Source of the DNA: Pyrinomonadaceae bacterium
GTDB taxonomy: Bacteria; Acidobacteriota; Blastocatellia; Pyrinomonadales; Pyrinomonadaceae
Reading direction: 5' to 3'
Assembly (NCBI GenBank): GCA_030841105.1
Contig: JAVEDE010000061.1
Location: 1-64,000, forward strand
Length of the DNA: 64,000 bases
Shown here one piece after another: positions 9,095-18,299 of this stretch. The translations under genes were made by a program, and so were the position numbers. The notes under the pieces are model-generated. The model was not told where the DNA came from, did no database searches, and saw nothing but the letters and a program-made list of their open reading frames with translations. Within the stretch, counting starts at the first letter, position 1; each line of letters opens with the position of its first letter.

Positions 9095-11617
9095 ATGACC
9101 TTCTACCAACGTCACCCGCGCGTGCATCGCGCATCGTCGCGCCGTTTGTTAACGCTCATCTTCGCGCTCCTGTTCGCGTCCGGTTTCGCGGCGGGCGAGG
9201 CGCGCGCGGCGTGGCGCGCGGCGGGCGATGTCACGGCCGTCGCGCGCGAGCCGAACGGCGTCACGCTCACGCTGTCGAGCGGCGCGCGCGTGGCCGTCAC
9301 GTTTTTCGATCTCGACGTCGTGCGCGTGCGTCTCGCGCCGCGCGGCGCGTTCGAGCGCGACTACTCCTACGCCGTGTGGTCGAGAGATCGGAAGATTGTG
9401 GCGACCGTCGTCAAAGAGACGCGCGAGACGATCGAGATCACGACGCGCGTCGAAGGGCCGAAGATTGTGATCCGCCGTCGGCCGTTTACGGTGTCGGTGT
9501 TGGACGCGCGCAGGCAGGTCGTGGTCGAAGACGACGCGGCGCGCCCCGTCTCGTTTGATCTTGAGAGCGGCGCGATTGAGGCGTCGAAGCGGCGCGACGA
9601 GTTGGAGTTCTATTACGGCTTCGGCGAGAAGGCGTTGCCCACGTCGCGGCAGGGGCAGGTCGTCGCCAACTGGAACACGGACGCGTACGCCTACGCTCCC
9701 GGCACTGATCCGATCTACCAGTCCGTGCCGTTCTTCTACGCGCTCCGGCAGGGTCGCGCCTACGGGCTGTTTTTCGACAACACACATCGCACCTATTTCG
9801 ACATGGGGCGCGCCGCACCGCACCGCTACACGTTCGGCGCGGCGGGCGGCGAGTTGAATTATTACGTCTTCACGGGCGGGCGCGAGCGCACGCCGCAGAA
9901 GGTCTTGGAGGATTACACGGAGTTGACGGGGCGCACACCGCTGCCGCCGCTCTGGTCGCTCGGCTATCAACAGTCGCGCTGGTCTTACTACCCCGAAGCG
10001 AAGGTGCGCGAGATCGCGCGCGGCTTTCGCGCACGCAAAATTCCGGCCGACGTGATCTATCTCGACATTGATTACATGGACGGCTACCGCGTCTTCACCT
10101 GGGACAAGACGCGTTTTCCCGATCCGCCAAAGATGCTCGGTGACTTGTCGAAAGACGGCTTCCGCACCGTCCTCATCATTGATCCGGGCATCAAGGTTGA
10201 CGAAAAATATTTCGCTTACACGGAAGGGCGCGCGCGCGGCTTCTTTCACCAGACGAAAGACGGCAAGGAATTTCAGGCAAAGGTGTGGCCGGGCGTCTGC
10301 GCCTTCCCCGACTTCACGAACCCGCAGGCGCGCGCGTGGTTCGGCTCGCTCTACAAGCAGAACCTGGACGAGGGCGTCTCCGGTTTCTGGAACGACATGA
10401 ACGAGCCTGCGACGTTCCCGTCCGACGACCGCCCGGCGCAGCCGAACGTGATGCACGACGCCGCCAAGACCTTCCCGCTCGACGTGCGCCACTTCGGCGA
10501 CGGCGCGCCCGGCGACCACGCACGCTATCACAACACCTACGGCATGCAGATGGCGCGTGCTACTTTCGAGGGCTTACGAAACTTGCGCCCAGACGCGCGC
10601 CCCTTCGTCCTGACGCGCGCGGGCTACGCCGGAGTTCAACGCTTCTCCGCCGTCTGGACGGGCGACAACGTGGCGAGTTGGGAACACCTCCAACTCTCGC
10701 TGCCGATGCTCACGAACATGAGCGTCTCCGGTCTCGCCTTCGTCGGCGCGGACGTGGGAGGGTTCACCAACAACGCGTCGGCCGAACTCTACACGCGCTG
10801 GCTGCAAGCCGCCGCGCTCACGCCCTTCTACCGCTCGCACGTCGCCGCGAATTTGCAGGAGCGCGAGCCGTGGTCGTTCGGCGAAGCCAACGAACGGATC
10901 AACCGCGCCTCCATCGAGTTGCGCTATCGTCTGCTGCCCTACATCTACACGCTCTTTCGAGAGCACGAACAGACGGGGATGCCCGTCATGCGCCCGCTCT
11001 GGTTCAACTACCCGGCCGACTACGACACCTACGCGCCCACGCCCACGCTCGAACAATTCCTCGTCGGGCGCGACCTGCTCGTCGCTCCCGTCCTGACGCC
11101 GGGCGACACCAAACGCCCCGTCTATTTTCCCAAGGGCGACGCGTGGGTTGACTGGTGGACGGGCGCGCGCTACGAGGGCGGCACAACTGCGGAGATTGAC
11201 GCGCCGCTCTCGCGCCTCCCGCTCTTCGCACGCGCCGGGGCAATCATCCCGGCGCAACCCGTCGTCCAGCACACGGGCGAGATGGCGCGCGCGCCGCTCT
11301 CAGTCACCGTCGTCTCCGGCGCGGACGGCGAGGGGCGCATCCATCAAGACGAGGGCGACGGTTACGGCTACCGGCGCAGCGCGTGGCGCACGACCACCGT
11401 CACGCAGACACGCGGCCGCGTCTTGATCAAACACGTCGGCGACTTCACAGGGGCGCGTCCGGTCAGCCTCGTCGAAGTGCTCGGCATCGGCGACAAGCCG
11501 AAGGAAGTACGACTCGACGGGCGCGAGGTCAGAAACTACTCTTTCGACCGCGACGCGCGCCGCCTGAGTTTGCCGTTGCCGCAGGCGGGCGCGAGCGAGA
11601 TCACGTTTGTCCCTTGA
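9095..11617 (+). CDS. Secreted glycoside hydrolase family 31 (alpha-glucosidase-like)
   Basis: 840 aa. A cleavable signal peptide (about residues 1-38) precedes an N-terminal galactose-mutarotase-like beta domain, the GH31 (beta/alpha)8 barrel and C-terminal beta domains. The catalytic nucleophile is the Asp of GFWNDMNEP (about 433) and the acid/base is the Asp of WTGDN. GH31 enzymes are retaining alpha-glucosidases or alpha-xylosidases, and side specificity cannot be read here. It follows the amidohydrolase closely. An 18-bp tandem repeat begins at its stop codon. Confidence 0.93.
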   Translation: MTFYQRHPRVHRASSRRLLTLIFALLFASGFAAGEARAAWRAAGDVTAVAREPNGVTLTLSSGARVAVTFFDLDVVRVRLAPRGAFERDYSYAVWSRDRKIVATVVKETRETIEITTRVEGPKIVIRRRPFTVSVLDARRQVVVEDDAARPVSFDLESGAIEASKRRDELEFYYGFGEKALPTSRQGQVVANWNTDAYAYAPGTDPIYQSVPFFYALRQGRAYGLFFDNTHRTYFDMGRAAPHRYTFGAAGGELNYYVFTGGRERTPQKVLEDYTELTGRTPLPPLWSLGYQQSRWSYYPEAKVREIARGFRARKIPADVIYLDIDYMDGYRVFTWDKTRFPDPPKMLGDLSKDGFRTVLIIDPGIKVDEKYFAYTEGRARGFFHQTKDGKEFQAKVWPGVCAFPDFTNPQARAWFGSLYKQNLDEGVSGFWNDMNEPATFPSDDRPAQPNVMHDAAKTFPLDVRHFGDGAPGDHARYHNTYGMQMARATFEGLRNLRPDARPFVLTRAGYAGVQRFSAVWTGDNVASWEHLQLSLPMLTNMSVSGLAFVGADVGGFTNNASAELYTRWLQAAALTPFYRSHVAANLQEREPWSFGEANERINRASIELRYRLLPYIYTLFREHEQTGMPVMRPLWFNYPADYDTYAPTPTLEQFLVGRDLLVAPVLTPGDTKRPVYFPKGDAWVDWWTGARYEGGTTAEIDAPLSRLPLFARAGAIIPAQPVVQHTGEMARAPLSVTVVSGADGEGRIHQDEGDGYGYRRSAWRTTTVTQTRGRVLIKHVGDFTGARPVSLVEVLGIGDKPKEVRLDGREVRNYSFDRDARRLSLPLPQAGASEITFVP

Positions 11618-11652
11618 AGTCGGTGAGAGCGATTAAGTTGGTGAGAGCGATT
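11617..11652. repeat. 18-bp tandem repeat starting at a stop codon
   Basis: Two 18-bp units with one mismatch (AAGTCGGTGAGAGCGATT and AAGTTGGTGAGAGCGATT) begin at the last base of the GH31 stop codon. Confidence 0.85.
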
Positions 11653-11678
11653 CGTCGGGCATGTCGCCGGAGAGACGC

Positions 11679-11737
11679 GAAAGGGAAATTTGAAAAAGGA
11701 ATTTTTGAAAAGGAAACGTTGAAAAGGACGTTTTGAA
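11679..11737. repeat. Heptamer-type repeat, TTGAAAA family
   Basis: The pattern TTGAAAA GGAAACG TTGAAAA GGACGTT shows 7/14-bp periodicity over about 60 bp between the GH31 gene and the convergent small gene. Confidence 0.6.
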
Positions 11738-11779
11738 GTAAGCGGGGTCTGTCTCTAATCAAGCATCGTGACTTGGCCG

Positions 11780-12073
11780 TCAGTCGAGCATGGTGACTTC
11801 GCCGTCAACGACGCGCGCGAGGTATTCGCCGTCGCGCATGACCCACGCGACGCGGCGGCCCTGACGTGCGAGTTCCGCCCACTCGCTCTTCTTCGTCGGG
11901 TTCTGTTCGATGAGCAGCGCGCCGCCCGCGAGTTTGACGTGACGCAGGCCGGAGCGCGCAAACTTTTGCACGCCGCGCCCGCCGCCGAACAGCTTCTCGA
12001 AGGCGACGAGGATGCGCCCCGGCGTCAAATGGTCGTCGTTCACGTCGTCCGTTTGCGCGCGTCGTTCAGGCAT
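11780..12073 (-). CDS. Small uncharacterised protein coupled to a response regulator
   Basis: 97 aa, no family recognised. It looks genuinely coding: its ATG overlaps the last 8 bp of the upstream response-regulator gene, which is typical of translational coupling. The sequence after the acidic N-terminus (PERRAQTDDVNDDHLTPGR) forms a compact alpha/beta region with basic and hydrophobic alternation and ends DGEVTMLD. No signal peptide or membrane segment is seen. It could be an adaptor or output partner of the regulator. The last 8 codons are duplicated in another frame just beyond the stop. Confidence 0.7.
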   Translation of the reverse strand: MPERRAQTDDVNDDHLTPGRILVAFEKLFGGGRGVQKFARSGLRHVKLAGGALLIEQNPTKKSEWAELARQGRRVAWVMRDGEYLARVVDGEVTMLD

Positions 12074-12518
12074 GGGGCGTCCGGTGTCTGTCGCGAGTTT
12101 GACGGCCGTCGTCTTTGAGGTGGCCGCCACGACTGCTGCCGCTGCGGCTTTCGCGCAGGATGCGTTCGACGAGTTCGAGGAGATCTTTGGAGCGGTAGGG
12201 TTTGGCGAGGTAAGCGTCGAAGCCCGCGTCGAGGGCGCGCTGGCGATCCTGATCGGCGGCGAAGGCCGTGACGGCGATGCAGTGCAGGCGGCTCGTGCGT
12301 TCGTCGGCGCGCAGCGCGGCGAGCGTGCCCCAGCCGTCGAGGACGGGCATCGAGAGATCAATGAGGGCGAGGTCGGGCAGTTCCGCGCGCGCCGCCGCGA
12401 CACACTCTAGGCCGTCGCGCGTTTCCCGCACGGCGTAGCCCGCGGTCTCCAGCATCAGGCGTAGGAGTTCGCGGTTGTCGTCGTAGTCGTCGGCGATCAA
12501 GATGCGAGCCAGGGGCAT
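12066..12518 (-). CDS. Single-domain response regulator (CheY-like)
   Basis: 150 aa. A receiver domain fills residues 4-125: acidic pocket ADD (9-11), phosphoacceptor Asp54 in LIDLSMP, conserved Thr in IAVTAFA and Lys in LAKPY. The C-terminal 25 residues are basic and low complexity, and there is no output domain. It would be phosphorylated by a histidine kinase encoded elsewhere, since none is in the window. A strong sigma-70-like promoter lies 107-135 bp upstream. Its stop overlaps the start of the 97-aa gene. Confidence 0.93.
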   Translation of the reverse strand: MPLARILIADDYDDNRELLRLMLETAGYAVRETRDGLECVAAARAELPDLALIDLSMPVLDGWGTLAALRADERTSRLHCIAVTAFAADQDRQRALDAGFDAYLAKPYRSKDLLELVERILRESRSGSSRGGHLKDDGRQTRDRHRTPHA

Positions 12519-12624
12519 GATCGTGTCGGCTGCGGGAGAGCGAGCGAGCGCGTCAACCCTTTCATAGATTGGTGAAACGCTTTTGCACGATGGAGCAAAA
12601 GATGCTTACGCAAGCGGCGCGCCC

Positions 12625-12653
12625 CTTATAACGTAGCCGCGCCCATGTGTCAA
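12625..12653 (-). promoter_or_regulatory. Sigma-70-type promoter of the response-regulator operon
   Basis: On the minus strand TTGACA (12648-12653) is followed after 17 bp by TATAAG (12625-12630). The predicted transcript starts near 12618, leaving a leader of about 100 nt. Confidence 0.65.
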
Positions 12654-12663
12654 ACCTTAGTTC

Positions 12664-12780
12664 AGGGGGAAAGGGTAAGGGGGAAAGGGTAAAGCGAAAA
12701 GAAGGATCGAACGGCGCGGCCGGTGATTCGTCTTTAATCTTCCCTTTCCCCTTTGCCCCTTACCCTTTCCCCTCTTCCCT
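12664..12780. repeat. Heptamer inverted-repeat element, GGGTAAA/GGGGAAA family
   Basis: The left arm (12664-12694) reads as GGGAAAG GGTAAGG GGGAAAG GGTAAAG, four 7-bp units. The right arm (12740-12780) is the imperfect complement (CCCTTTCCCCTTTGCCCCTT...). The element sits exactly between two divergent promoters. Confidence 0.8.
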
Positions 12781-12794
12781 CTCTGAGACTTGTC

Positions 12795-12824
12795 TTGACA
12801 CCGCGCGCACGCGCCCGCCATAAT
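12795..12824 (+). promoter_or_regulatory. Sigma-70-type promoter of the GAF-like gene
   Basis: TTGACA (12795-12800), an 18-bp spacer and CATAAT (12819-12824). The predicted leader is about 130 nt and includes the stem CGGGCG...CGCCCG near 12903-12919 before the GTG start. Confidence 0.65.
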
Positions 12825-12959
12825 CCCTGACAGGCGTTAGCCCTCCTGAAGCGCGCGCCTCCGGTCGGTCAAAAACACCTGACAGACCGCCGCTGTAACC
12901 TACCGGGCGGGTCTCGCCCGCAACAACCAGCAACACGTCCAACGAAGGAGAGTCAACAG

Positions 12960-14402
12960 GTGGCAGGAAGCGAAGACTTGGAGCAGAGTTTGCGCGCCGA
13001 AGTGGAGAGCTATATCAAGGCGCGCGTGCAGGGGCAGCAAGAGGAGATCGCGCGTTTGCAGAGTCAGGTCAACGAGGCGTTCACGCGCCTCAACGAACGC
13101 CTCTCCGACGACTCGCTCTCCGACGCGCCCATCGCCATCTCGATCTCGGAGCACCTGCGCGCCGCGACCGGCAAGGGCACGGAAGAGGCCGCGCAGTCGT
13201 CGGCCCGCGCCCGCGCCACGAGCGACATCGCGCTGCTCAAGGCCGCCGTTGACGACATTGACAACCAGCGTTCGCAAGCCGACATCCTGAACACGCTCGT
13301 CAACCGCGCCGCCGCCTTCACGCCCCGCCTCGCCTTCTTCGTCGTCAAGAACGAACGCGCCACGGGCTGGCGCGCGCGCGGACTCGAAGGCACGGTCGGC
13401 GACGACGCGGTGCGCGAAATCTCTTTGCCGCTCTCCTCCGACACGCTCCTCAGCCGCGCCGCCAACTCGCGCTCGACGTGGAGCGGCGCGCCCGGCACGA
13501 ACGCAGAAGATCATCAACTCGTCTCCAAACTCGGCGAAGAAGCCCCGCAGCGCATGGTCGCCATCCCGCTCGTCGCGCGCGACAAGTGCGTCGCCGTGCT
13601 CTACGCCGACAGCGCCGCGCTCGAACCCGAAGCGATCAATCTCGAAGCGTTGGAGACGCTCGTGCGCGTGACCAGCATGTCAGTCGAACTGCTCGCGCTC
13701 AAGCGACCCGCGCCGCGCCCCTCCGAACGCACGCACGCGCCGCAATCCTACGTCGGCAGCACGCACGCCGTCCCGCCGCCCGCCGCCGGGACGGGCGCGT
13801 CCTCCGGTGACGAAGGTCGAACTTCACCCATCCGCGATTTTACGCCGCAGCCGCAACCGACGACGCCAGCCTTTGTCGAAGCCGAGGCGACGCCAGCAGA
13901 ACCCGCGCTCGCCGCAGAGCCGCAAGAGGAACGCGGCATCGAACCGTCTTACGCCGCGGAAGCCAGACCGCCCGCCGCGCCGGAAGCTTCTGCGGACGGC
14001 GAGCGAGCGACGCCCGCGCCCGTCGTCTCTGAACCCGCCGCGCCGGTCGCCGCTCCGCTCGGCGGCAGTTCGCGCCGTTCGGGCGCGGACGCGGAGTTGC
14101 CCGTCGAAGTCAGCGAAGACGAACGCCGCTATCACAACGACGCCCGCCGCTTCGCGCGCCTCCTCGTCTCGGAGATCAAACTCTACAACGAGCAGAAGGT
14201 GCGCGACGGCCGCGACCAGAGCACGCTCTACAAACTGCTGCGCGAAGAGATTGACCGCTCGCGCCAGATGTACGACAAACGCGTCGCGCCGAACGTCGCC
14301 TCGCGCTACGACTACTTCCATCACGAACTCGTCAACACGCTCGCCGAAGGCAACGCCGCCAAACTCGGCGGCGACTATCCCGGCGCAAGCGTGGCGGCCT
14401 AA
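12960..14402 (+). CDS. GAF-like domain protein with coiled-coil N-terminus
   Basis: 480 aa, cytosolic, function unknown. It starts at GTG behind a good GGAG site. Residues about 5-50 look like a coiled coil. Residues about 110-245 resemble a GAF sensory domain (DILNTLVNRAAAFTPRLAFFVVK, then MVAIPLVARDKCVAVLYADS). A long Pro/Ala/Glu-rich linker (about 250-375) leads to a conserved-looking helical C-terminus (SEDERRYHNDARRFARLLVS). No catalytic domain is attached, so it probably senses a ligand or acts as scaffold. The GAF assignment rests on pattern, not alignment. Confidence 0.75.
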   Translation: MAGSEDLEQSLRAEVESYIKARVQGQQEEIARLQSQVNEAFTRLNERLSDDSLSDAPIAISISEHLRAATGKGTEEAAQSSARARATSDIALLKAAVDDIDNQRSQADILNTLVNRAAAFTPRLAFFVVKNERATGWRARGLEGTVGDDAVREISLPLSSDTLLSRAANSRSTWSGAPGTNAEDHQLVSKLGEEAPQRMVAIPLVARDKCVAVLYADSAALEPEAINLEALETLVRVTSMSVELLALKRPAPRPSERTHAPQSYVGSTHAVPPPAAGTGASSGDEGRTSPIRDFTPQPQPTTPAFVEAEATPAEPALAAEPQEERGIEPSYAAEARPPAAPEASADGERATPAPVVSEPAAPVAAPLGGSSRRSGADAELPVEVSEDERRYHNDARRFARLLVSEIKLYNEQKVRDGRDQSTLYKLLREEIDRSRQMYDKRVAPNVASRYDYFHHELVNTLAEGNAAKLGGDYPGASVAA

Positions 14403-14446
14403 GCGAAGCCCACTGCAAACAGTAAGCGAAGCCCACTGCAAAAAGT
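14401..14446. repeat. 23-bp tandem repeat at a stop codon
   Basis: Two copies of AAGCGAAGCCCACTGCAAA plus CAGT or AAGT, one mismatch, begin inside the stop codon of the GAF-like gene and lead straight into a terminator hairpin. Confidence 0.85.
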
Positions 14447-14450
14447 AGAG

Positions 14451-14485
14451 AAGGCCGGAGGCATCATGCGCCGGCCTTTCCTTTT
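14451..14485 (+). terminator. Rho-independent terminator of the GAF-like gene
   Basis: AAGGCCGG and CCGGCCTT form an 8-bp GC-rich stem around a 12-nt loop, followed by a T-rich tract (TTTCCTTTT). Confidence 0.75.
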
Positions 14486-14689
14486 GCCTTTCTCCTCTAA
14501 CTGCAATTCGATCTCTCCGTCCTTTTCTGTAACGGGCAAACGACTCTCAACTCTGGGCGCATCCTAGCGAGGTCGCGCGAGTCGGCCACGGGTTCAACTT
14601 GATCTCCCCGCGACGGCAAGTTAGTTTAAGTTTCACGCGCCCGCACCGACGCGGGCACTTAAAGAGTCGCGCGGGGGAAGGTAAAAGTT

Positions 14690-17062
14690 TTGAAAAAAGT
14701 TTATCGCCAATATCAAGTCATCTTCGTGTCGGTCATCTCCGTCGCCGCCATCACGGGGGCGTTGCTCCTGCCGTTCGCGAGCGCGAGTTGCAGCGCGCCG
14801 CCGCAACGCGCGGGCAACGCCGAAGCCCTCGAACGCCTGCGCGCGTTGACGCACGCCGCGCCGCCCTCCACGCTGCCCGCCGAGAGCGCCGTGGCAGCTA
14901 TCGAGACGCAGTTCCCCAACACGACGGCGGGCGCGCTCGCGCGTCTGTTGCGCGCGCGCGTCAAACTCGCGGCGGGCGATCCGGCGGGCGCGGCCGCGCT
15001 GCTCGACTCGAACGTCTTTCGCCAGCAGACCGACCTCGGCGACTATGCCCTGTTCATGCGCGCCGACGCGCTCGACAAACTGGGGCGACGCACCGAAGCG
15101 CGCGCCGCCTACGAACAACTCGCGCGCGACTTTTCCCCGTCGGCGCGGACGCGCGAAGCCCTCCTGCGTAACGCAGAACTCGCGCTGCTGGATGATCAGG
15201 CGGCGGCCGTTCCGCTGCTCCTGAAAAAGTTGGCGGACGACAATCAGGACGCCGCCGCGCTCGTGCTCACCGCGAAGGCTTACGAGCGGACGGGCGATTC
15301 GTCGCGCGCCCTCGCCGCCTATCGTCGCGCCTACTTCTTAGCGGCTGCCGCGCCCGAAGCGGCCGAAGCCGCGCTCGCCATCACGCGGCTCGGCTCGTCG
15401 CTCGCGCCCGCTTCATCAGCCGAAGCAACGGCGCGCGCCAACAATCTTTACGAGGCGAAGCGTTACGGCGAAGCCGCCGCCGCTTTCGGCGAAGCCTTCG
15501 CGCGCTTCCCCGCGACCGCCGATAGCCCTGCGCAGTTACGACGAGGCATCGCCGCTTTCAACGCCGGGACAAGTCGCCTGCCCGAAGCCGTCGCGGCCTT
15601 GAACGCCGTCCCCACGTCGGCCGGAGAGGCGCGCGTCGAAGCCCTCTACTACCTCGTGCAGACTCAAGCGAAGTTGCGACAGTGGGAGGCGGCGCGCGGC
15701 GCGCACGCAGAGATGCGCCGCGCCTTCCCCGAACACACCTACACGCGCCGCGCGCTCGCCGCCGCCGGACTGATCGCGCGCGACGCGAAGAACAACATCG
15801 AGGCCGTCAACTTTTTCCGCGCGGCCGTCGCCGCCTATCCGGGCGCGTCGGAAGTGGCGCAGGCGCAGTTTGAACTCGCGTGGGCGGCGCACGAGTCGAA
15901 GAACTACACAGAGGGCGCACGCCTCCTGCTCGAACACCTCGCAGACTACGCCGACCGCAACACAGACAACCGCGGCCGCGCCGGTTACTGGGCGGCGCGC
16001 GACGCCGAACGCGCGGGCAAACTCGCCGACGCGCGCACGCTCTACGAAGCGATGCTCCAACGCTACGACGCCAACTGGTACGGCGATCTCGCACGGCAAA
16101 GGCTCGACGCGTTGAAGCGCACGAACCCGAACGTCGCGGCGGCCGAAAGCGCACCCGGCTCGCAGCTCGCGCGCGCCGTCGTCAATCTCTCCACCGTCTC
16201 GGCCGCCGAAGAAACCGCCACCCCGAAGTCGGACGAGGCGCTGGCGAAGGCCGATCAGTTGAACGCCGTCGGGCTTGACGAGTACGCGCTCGAAGAGGTC
16301 GAGCGCGAGTTGAAGTCCGCCCCGCGCAGCCCGCGCCTGAATCTGGCGAAGGCGCGCGTCTACCGCACGCGCCAGCAGAACTTGCAGGCGTTTCTCGCGC
16401 TGCAAAAAAGCTACCCCGACTATTCGCAGATGAAGCCGGAGGAACTCACGCGCGAAGAGTGGGACGTGTTCTACCCGCTCGCCTACTGGGACGCGATCAC
16501 GCGCGAGGGGCGTGCGCGCAGCATTGATCCTTACCGCGTCGCCGGGTTGATCCGGCAAGAGTCCGTCTTCGACCCGCGCGCCTCTTCGCACGCGAATGCC
16601 TACGGCCTCATGCAACTCCTGCTCGACACGGCGCAGCGCACCGCACGCAAGTACGGCATCGAGCGCACCATCACGCGCGACCTGTTGCTCTCCGATCCGC
16701 AACTCAACATCCAGATCGGGACGGGCTACCTGCGCGATCAACTCGACAACTTCGGGCGCATCGAGTACGTCGCCGCCGCCTACAACGCGGGGCCGGGACG
16801 CGCCGTGCGCTGGCGCGCCGAACTCCCCGCCGAGATGGACGAGTGGGCAGAGGCCGTGCCCTTCAAAGAGACGCGCGGCTACGTGCAGGGCGTCGTCCGA
16901 AACACCCTGCAATACAAACGGCTCTACGACGAGGCGGGGCGCTTCCGCGCGGAAGTCGGCGCACGGCGCACCGCCGCCACCACCACAACGCAACCCGCAA
17001 ACAACACGGCCGTGCGCCCGCGCCGCACGACGCCCGACGAAGAGTTGAGAGAGGAACAGTAA
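14690..17062 (+). CDS. Soluble lytic transglycosylase (Slt70-like) with TPR repeats
   Basis: 790 aa, exported by an N-terminal signal or anchor (residues about 8-32). Residues about 40-560 are helical TPR-like repeats forming a superhelix as in Slt70. The C-terminal SLT domain (about 600-740) has the catalytic Glu (about 623) in GLIRQESVFDPRA, then AYGLMQLL and AYNAGPGR. It cleaves the MurNAc-GlcNAc bond to leave 1,6-anhydro ends. It starts at TTG behind GGGGGAAGG. The PEGA/TPR gene follows 56 bp later and may share its transcript. The C-terminal tail is low complexity. Confidence 0.93.
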   Translation: MKKVYRQYQVIFVSVISVAAITGALLLPFASASCSAPPQRAGNAEALERLRALTHAAPPSTLPAESAVAAIETQFPNTTAGALARLLRARVKLAAGDPAGAAALLDSNVFRQQTDLGDYALFMRADALDKLGRRTEARAAYEQLARDFSPSARTREALLRNAELALLDDQAAAVPLLLKKLADDNQDAAALVLTAKAYERTGDSSRALAAYRRAYFLAAAAPEAAEAALAITRLGSSLAPASSAEATARANNLYEAKRYGEAAAAFGEAFARFPATADSPAQLRRGIAAFNAGTSRLPEAVAALNAVPTSAGEARVEALYYLVQTQAKLRQWEAARGAHAEMRRAFPEHTYTRRALAAAGLIARDAKNNIEAVNFFRAAVAAYPGASEVAQAQFELAWAAHESKNYTEGARLLLEHLADYADRNTDNRGRAGYWAARDAERAGKLADARTLYEAMLQRYDANWYGDLARQRLDALKRTNPNVAAAESAPGSQLARAVVNLSTVSAAEETATPKSDEALAKADQLNAVGLDEYALEEVERELKSAPRSPRLNLAKARVYRTRQQNLQAFLALQKSYPDYSQMKPEELTREEWDVFYPLAYWDAITREGRARSIDPYRVAGLIRQESVFDPRASSHANAYGLMQLLLDTAQRTARKYGIERTITRDLLLSDPQLNIQIGTGYLRDQLDNFGRIEYVAAAYNAGPGRAVRWRAELPAEMDEWAEAVPFKETRGYVQGVVRNTLQYKRLYDEAGRFRAEVGARRTAATTTTQPANNTAVRPRRTTPDEELREEQ

Positions 17063-17118
17063 GCACGACGCGTGAAACTGAGGAAAGCGTAAATGACGAG
17101 AAGTTGAGGTGAGCGAAA

Positions 17119-18249
17119 ATGAAAGAGACGACGAAAGTAAAGACGAGGCGGCGCGGCTCACTTCTCAACCTACTCCCTTCTCAAATTTACTCCTTTCAAA
17201 TTTACTTCTTCTTCGTCTTTGCTCTCGTCGTCGCGTTCGGCATCAACGTTGCCTCGTCACACGCGCACGCGCAAAGCAAGAAACCGGCGGCGCGCGCGGG
17301 CAAAGCGGCCGCCCCCGGCTCAGTCTCCGCCAAACCTAAAACGGCGAGTGCCGTGACTAAAGCCAGGACGCCGAACGCGGCGACAAAATCAGTTGCAGTT
17401 AAATCGGCCGCGGCGAAATCAATCACGTTGAAGACCGAGCCGAAGGCCGTCGTCTGGCTGGACGAGGTGAGGCGCGGCGTGACGGACGAGTCGGGGCAGT
17501 TCGAGATCGCGAAAGTTGCACCCGGCCGCCACCTCCTGCGCGTGCGCGCCGCGGGCTTCGCCGAGCGCACGCTGACGCTCTTGCCCACGCAACGCGGCGC
17601 GCTCGTCCTCCCGCTCACGAGCACGACGGACGAAGCCGAACTCGCTTTCCAACAGGCCGAAGAAGCACGCGAGCGCGCCGCGGGCGACGACGCACGCCGC
17701 GCCGCTGCGGAACTTTACCGTCGCGCTCTCAAGTTGCGCCCACGTTTCCCCGCCGCGCACGTCGGGCTGGCGCGCGTGCTGCTTGAGTTGAATGATTACG
17801 AAGGCGCGCTCGCGGAGGTTGGGGAAGCGCGCAAAAGTCGCCCTGGATTAGCGGAGGCGTCGGCGGTCGAGGGACGCATCCTGCGCGCGTCGGCGCAAAA
17901 CGCGGAGGCCGCGGCAGCCTACGCGCAGGCCATCCGCGAGGCGCGCGGCTTCCAGCCCGAAGCGCATACCGGCCTCGGCATCATCTACGAAGAAGAGGGC
18001 AAGTATGAGGAAGCCGCGGCGGCCTTTCGCAAGGCGGTCGCGCAACTCTCCGACACCGAACCCGTCCTCTACGAGTTGCTCGGCAGAGTTTATGAACGTC
18101 TGGAGAAGTACAAAGAGGCCGTCGCGGCCTACGAGAAATATCTCGCGCTCGCCCCGAACGGCAAACTCGCGCCCGCCGTCGAGTCGGTCATCGAACAACT
18201 ACGCAAACAGGCCGCCGAACAGGACGCCGCCGCGCCGCCCGCCAACTAA
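17119..18249 (+). CDS. PEGA-like and TPR domain exported protein
   Basis: 376 aa. A basic N-terminus and one hydrophobic helix (about residues 20-48) suggest export or inner-membrane anchoring. A Lys/Ala-rich segment precedes a PEGA-like beta-sandwich (about 98-165, motif VVWLDEVRRGVTDESGQF). Four or five TPRs follow (about 170-360), e.g. AHVGLARVLLELNDYEGAL and AYEKYLALAPNGKLAP. PEGA and TPR modules usually mediate surface or complex contacts, and a role beside the upstream transglycosylase in envelope maintenance is inferred. GAGGTGAG precedes the ATG. Confidence 0.85.
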   Translation: MKETTKVKTRRRGSLLNLLPSQIYSFQIYFFFVFALVVAFGINVASSHAHAQSKKPAARAGKAAAPGSVSAKPKTASAVTKARTPNAATKSVAVKSAAAKSITLKTEPKAVVWLDEVRRGVTDESGQFEIAKVAPGRHLLRVRAAGFAERTLTLLPTQRGALVLPLTSTTDEAELAFQQAEEARERAAGDDARRAAAELYRRALKLRPRFPAAHVGLARVLLELNDYEGALAEVGEARKSRPGLAEASAVEGRILRASAQNAEAAAAYAQAIREARGFQPEAHTGLGIIYEEEGKYEEAAAAFRKAVAQLSDTEPVLYELLGRVYERLEKYKEAVAAYEKYLALAPNGKLAPAVESVIEQLRKQAAEQDAAAPPAN

Positions 18250-18299
18250 GACGGCCGCGCGTCGTTTACTAACAAAGACGCACGCCCGTCGTCGGCCAA

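Noticed and set aside
12831..12959. Cobalamin or other known riboswitch before the GAF-like gene
   Set aside because: No B12 box or other class consensus was found; only generic short stems are visible.
15536..17161. 541-aa frame antisense to the Slt-like gene
   Set aside because: Composition typical of antisense GC-rich frames; the sense strand has SLT catalytic motifs.
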